From the NCBI GenBank assembly GCA_032622095.1, contig CP136069.1, positions 71,139,319 to 71,203,318 on the forward strand: a stretch of DNA of 64,000 nt, read 5' to 3'. The position numbers and the translations under genes are program-made. The notes below the pieces were generated by a model. That model did no database searches and was not told where the DNA came from. It was given only the letters and a program-made list of their open reading frames with translations. This stretch comes from Siphonodentalium dalli (taxonomy: Eukaryota; Mollusca; Scaphopoda; Gadilida; Siphonodentaliidae). Below are positions 61,042-64,000 of the stretch, in pieces; position 1 is the stretch's first letter; every line of letters starts with the position of its first letter.

Positions 61042-62223
61042 CTGCAAGATGTACACGTAAGCGCTTGTCAGGTGATATGATTTTATGTGACATGTAGTTA
61101 TGCAGACAGGGCTATTTTTCAACGTTGTGTGTTGAAAATATTGATACCACATTGATTAACGTAATCTGGTTAGTGTAATAATAACCCCTGTATTTCAAGT
61201 AAAACTGGAGGGGTATACTGGATTGACTTGCAGTCTAGTCATCTGTATGTTCATCTGTTATTCTGGGCATATATCTCGCCCATCGGTTATCGGATCTGAA
61301 TGAAATTTTGTATGAATGTTCGCCATCGTGACAGTTTTCAAAAGAGGGACACGTGACTGTTTGATTTTTCCGCTCTAGAGTTATCCTCATTTGTTTATAT
61401 TAAAGTTTGTTTCCATCCTGCCCATATTTAATTTTAATTGCATTTCCATGTCATCCAAAGAGAAGCCGGAAGCCAGCAGCCCTGTGCAATCTGCAGTACA
61501 ATTAATAGCATTGGTTAATCATCTGCCGTCGCAGTTATGTAACTCACTTCTGCTTTCTCTATCGTATATTCTCCGCCTTTAAGGACTATATATATTCGAT
61601 TGTTTTTGGAAATAGTGATTAATCGTCAATGTAAAGAACAATTTGAACAACCATCACTATTTTGTGCTTTTGGTTAATTAATTTAGATATATTTCTGAAG
61701 AAAACTGAAACTTTATGCCCAAATTAGCACTTTCCAATTTCAATTTTCCTATCTCTGAGGTAAATATGTGCTCAGTTGAAAATGTTTTATATAAAACAAA
61801 AATTCTACAGAGGAATGTTTTGTCATCACTACCAGTTTGTCTTCAATTATTATGAATTAAGGATGTTGAAATAACAAATTGTTCTGGTCATTTCTTTAAA
61901 AGTGACTTTTGCAGTAAATAATTTTTGTGTTGCCAGTTTTCAACGGTTGCTACTACTTCCCGATCTAATAATTTGAGTATCTATAGTCCTTAGCCACTAG
62001 TAGAATAGTAGCTTGCATGTGCTTAATCACTCGACGTGTGAAAATTGTGATATCTTCCACGAGACAACTACGTATTGCGTACATGTAGATCAGTCTATAG
62101 GGCATTACCCCCATCCTTACTTCATGTAAACTGCGTGTTAACAATCAGATTGTTAGCCCAATCCCGAAATGAATTTACACAGCTATTACATGTATTTTGA
62201 ATGCGCTATAATCCGTATATTAC
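61042..62223 (-). other. Intron between stalk exon and first FReD exon
   Basis: About 1.2 kb lies between the donor at 62223 and the acceptor at 61042. The 250 bp next to the FReD exon ('gtcaggtgatat' ... 'gtgtgttg' ... 'ggattgact') is repeated in front of the second FReD exon at about 59311-59560, showing the extent of the duplication. Confidence 0.6.
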
Positions 62224-62508
62224 CTTTGTGGATTTCTGGTATTGTTGTTGCTGCTATTGTAGTGGTAGTCGTCGTCACTGTCGATGTTGTTGTCGATGTC
62301 GTTGTCACTGCAGTTGTTGTCGCCGTTTTTGTCGAGGTCGTTGTTGTCGTCGTCGCTGTTGTTGTTGCCGTTGTTATAGTTATTGTTACTGTTTCTGTCG
62401 TCGTCACTGTCGATGTTGTCGCTGTTGTTGTCGCTGTTGCAGCTGCCGTTGTCACTGCAGCTGTTGTCGCCGTTTCGGTCGTGGTCGTTGTTGTCACCGC
62501 ATCTGTTG

Positions 62509-62540
<32 letters not shown>

Positions 62541-62662
62541 GATGTCGTTGTTGTACCTCTAGTATCAAGATGCGTACAGCGACGCCCAGACTCACTCAGT
62601 TGGTTGATTGAACAAGCGGTGCCTTTACCGCAGTAATGGTTACGACACGAGTTCATTTCTCC
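62224..62662 (-). CDS. Fibrinogen-related protein, threonine-rich stalk exon
   Basis: The acceptor TTTGGTATTTCAG precedes 62662 and the donor AAAG|GTAATA follows 62224. The exon has 439 bp, enters in phase 0 and leaves in phase 1, so it joins either FReD exon to restore a GAT codon. The first 30 residues contain four cysteines (CRNHYC, TAC, RRC) as in a small EGF-like module. After about residue 40 come a polyproline patch and then about 90 residues nearly all Thr, Ala and Val, a mucin-like stalk likely to be O-glycosylated. The DNA is a GTT/GTC trinucleotide repeat on the plus strand. Earlier exons with a signal peptide must lie beyond the window or be unrecognised. Confidence 0.75.
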
Positions 62663-64000
62663 CTGAAATACCAAATGACACAAAAGATGATAATAATGCT
62701 AAACGCACGATTTTGGTGAATTTCGAATCACACAATCGATGTTATAGCCACATAAGACATGTATGGTGGGGTTTTGAAAATCTACATCTAAATGTTAAAT
62801 CCAATCACGAATGACTCAAGATTGTTGTGTTAATTCAAACAATAATTTCACAGATTGTCCGTGTGAAACGAATTGAACTTGTGCTGACAGTGTATTTGGA
62901 TAATTCACTAAATTACCACACGCTGTTCTACATAGTTTTGAAAGCATTTGAAAAAATTAAAACGGATTTTTTTTTGCAAATACTGGTTGAACGGTATTTG
63001 TCTGCCGCATAATGCATTAGAGTTTCCAGGTTAGTGTGTGGTGAGTGTATGCTAGGGTGAGTCAAATTCCACACTGCTAAATGGAAATTCTAATAAGTCC
63101 ATGTAGTGGACAAACGGCAATAACTCATCAAACGCTTATATATGCTAATAAATATAAAAGGATATATATATATTATGTGTTTTGACTATGTGGCTGTTGT
63201 TACTTCTAAGCTGATAACATTATATCAGGACAGTTAACTCAATCTCGACTTTCGAGTCAGCATTAAAGGCACGGGCGGCGTTCGTTGCATAAATATTCAT
63301 ATTTGTTCAAATCGCCATCAACAGAAGGAATATTAAAATATATATAGTTTTGTTCATATGCCAAACATTATCAGCGCGTAAATAGTATATCGTCGTCAAG
63401 ACGTACGATGGTGTGCGCAAACAAGAGCCTGCTCGTGTTACAGACGTTTTGCTTTTGTTTACATAACACACCGCATTTCTATTGGTTAATCGTACACAAA
63501 TGATACAAACGCTCTTTATTATTTCCATATCAGGAAACAGTAACAAATAACGCTCTTTATGTTTACCATATCCGGATCTAAACAAAAGCCAGGCTCTGTA
63601 ACGTTTTTTTTGCTTTTGTTTACATAACAAAGGCCAACATTACCAATTTTCGACCAGACGCGGGATAACGGCGGGACTAACCGTGACTCTCTTAAGGTAG
63701 GGCAAGGAAAAACGTTTGACAATAACATACTGTTTATGCCATATTTCCGATTGGTATGACGGAGGTGAATATTTTAACAGCATACCCACCTTTCTTGACA
63801 GCATGAATAGCGATACATTCCTTGCGTTTTGCCTAGGCGGGTGTATCCCAATGCAAATTGAACTGATTTGTGATGAATATCGTCTTTTCAAGCGATGTGT
63901 GAGGTTTATTTTCATCCTGTGTTCTGACTAAGTTTTATGATGAAGACATCATATCGGATACTTCACTATATATATATGTCTTAAACATCTTGTCTTGCAG
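62663..64000. other. Upstream intron or flank of the FReD gene
   Basis: No further exon is recognised. A tandem duplication with a period of about 163 bp is present: 'gttacagacgttttgctttt' at about 63437 and 'tgtaacgttttttttgcttt' at about 63597, each followed by 'gtttacataaca'. The frames at 63307-63728 arise from it. Confidence 0.5.

Noticed and set aside
62169-62636. Plus-strand Val-rich open frame over the trinucleotide repeat
   Set aside because: The minus strand has a clean acceptor, donor and matching phase to the FReD exons; the plus frame is the complement of that exon.
63307-63915. Series of overlapping minus-strand frames near the right edge
   Set aside because: They contain the same repeated segment twice because of a 163-bp tandem duplication, and have no domain.

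Overview
This is AT-rich animal nuclear DNA with few genes and many repeats. Two things point to a lophotrochozoan, most likely a bivalve mollusc. One is the repeats: an 'agctcacctgag' element with a CCGTCCGTCTGTCTG tract at about 11590, and 'gacttcgtccggg' elements with CAGACAGACA tails. The other is the gene content: an intronless nicotinic-type Cys-loop receptor and a fibrinogen-domain lectin-like gene. The species cannot be fixed from the sequence alone.

Only two host loci are convincing. A single-exon Cys-loop receptor subunit lies on the + strand at 24629-25759, and a shorter degenerate copy of its middle part lies at about 48766-49020. A secreted-type fibrinogen-related gene lies on the - strand at 62662-58703. 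It has a threonine-rich stalk exon followed by two tandemly duplicated FReD exons, all joined by phase-1 splice sites.

The rest is mobile or repeated DNA. 1-14400 holds LINE remnants, small inverted-repeat elements (one with a perfect 9-bp target duplication), a CCCGAAT-rich fold-back element, a field of CTTAAG motifs and diverged 'agctcacctgag' repeats. 15296-21064 is a young LTR retrotransposon on the - strand. It has 764-bp LTRs that differ at about three sites, a 4-bp target duplication, gag, a probable -1 slippery site, and protease fused straight to the integrase tail; reverse transcriptase, RNase H and the integrase core are missing. 26390-28045 is an L1-like LINE fragment with a YADD motif.

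28546-40463 is the most striking region. It is an element of about 11.9 kb bounded by terminal inverted repeats of about 490 bp that look about 96% identical. Inside it are a broken coding region of about 4.6 kb (34009-29436, - strand), a second inverted repeat of about 1.2 kb, and about 44 copies of a 42-bp minisatellite. The broken protein has zinc-binding-like cysteine clusters, a central region with spaced acidic motifs, and a C-terminal part resembling the XPG-I/FEN1 (PIN-like) nuclease fold. It belongs to a multicopy invertebrate family I recognise but cannot name, and it may be the element's own recombinase.

40464-58700 is mostly unassigned intergenic DNA with TA-flanked mariner-like palindromes, a hAT-like non-autonomous element with an 8-bp target duplication, LINE scraps and several GC-cored hairpins.
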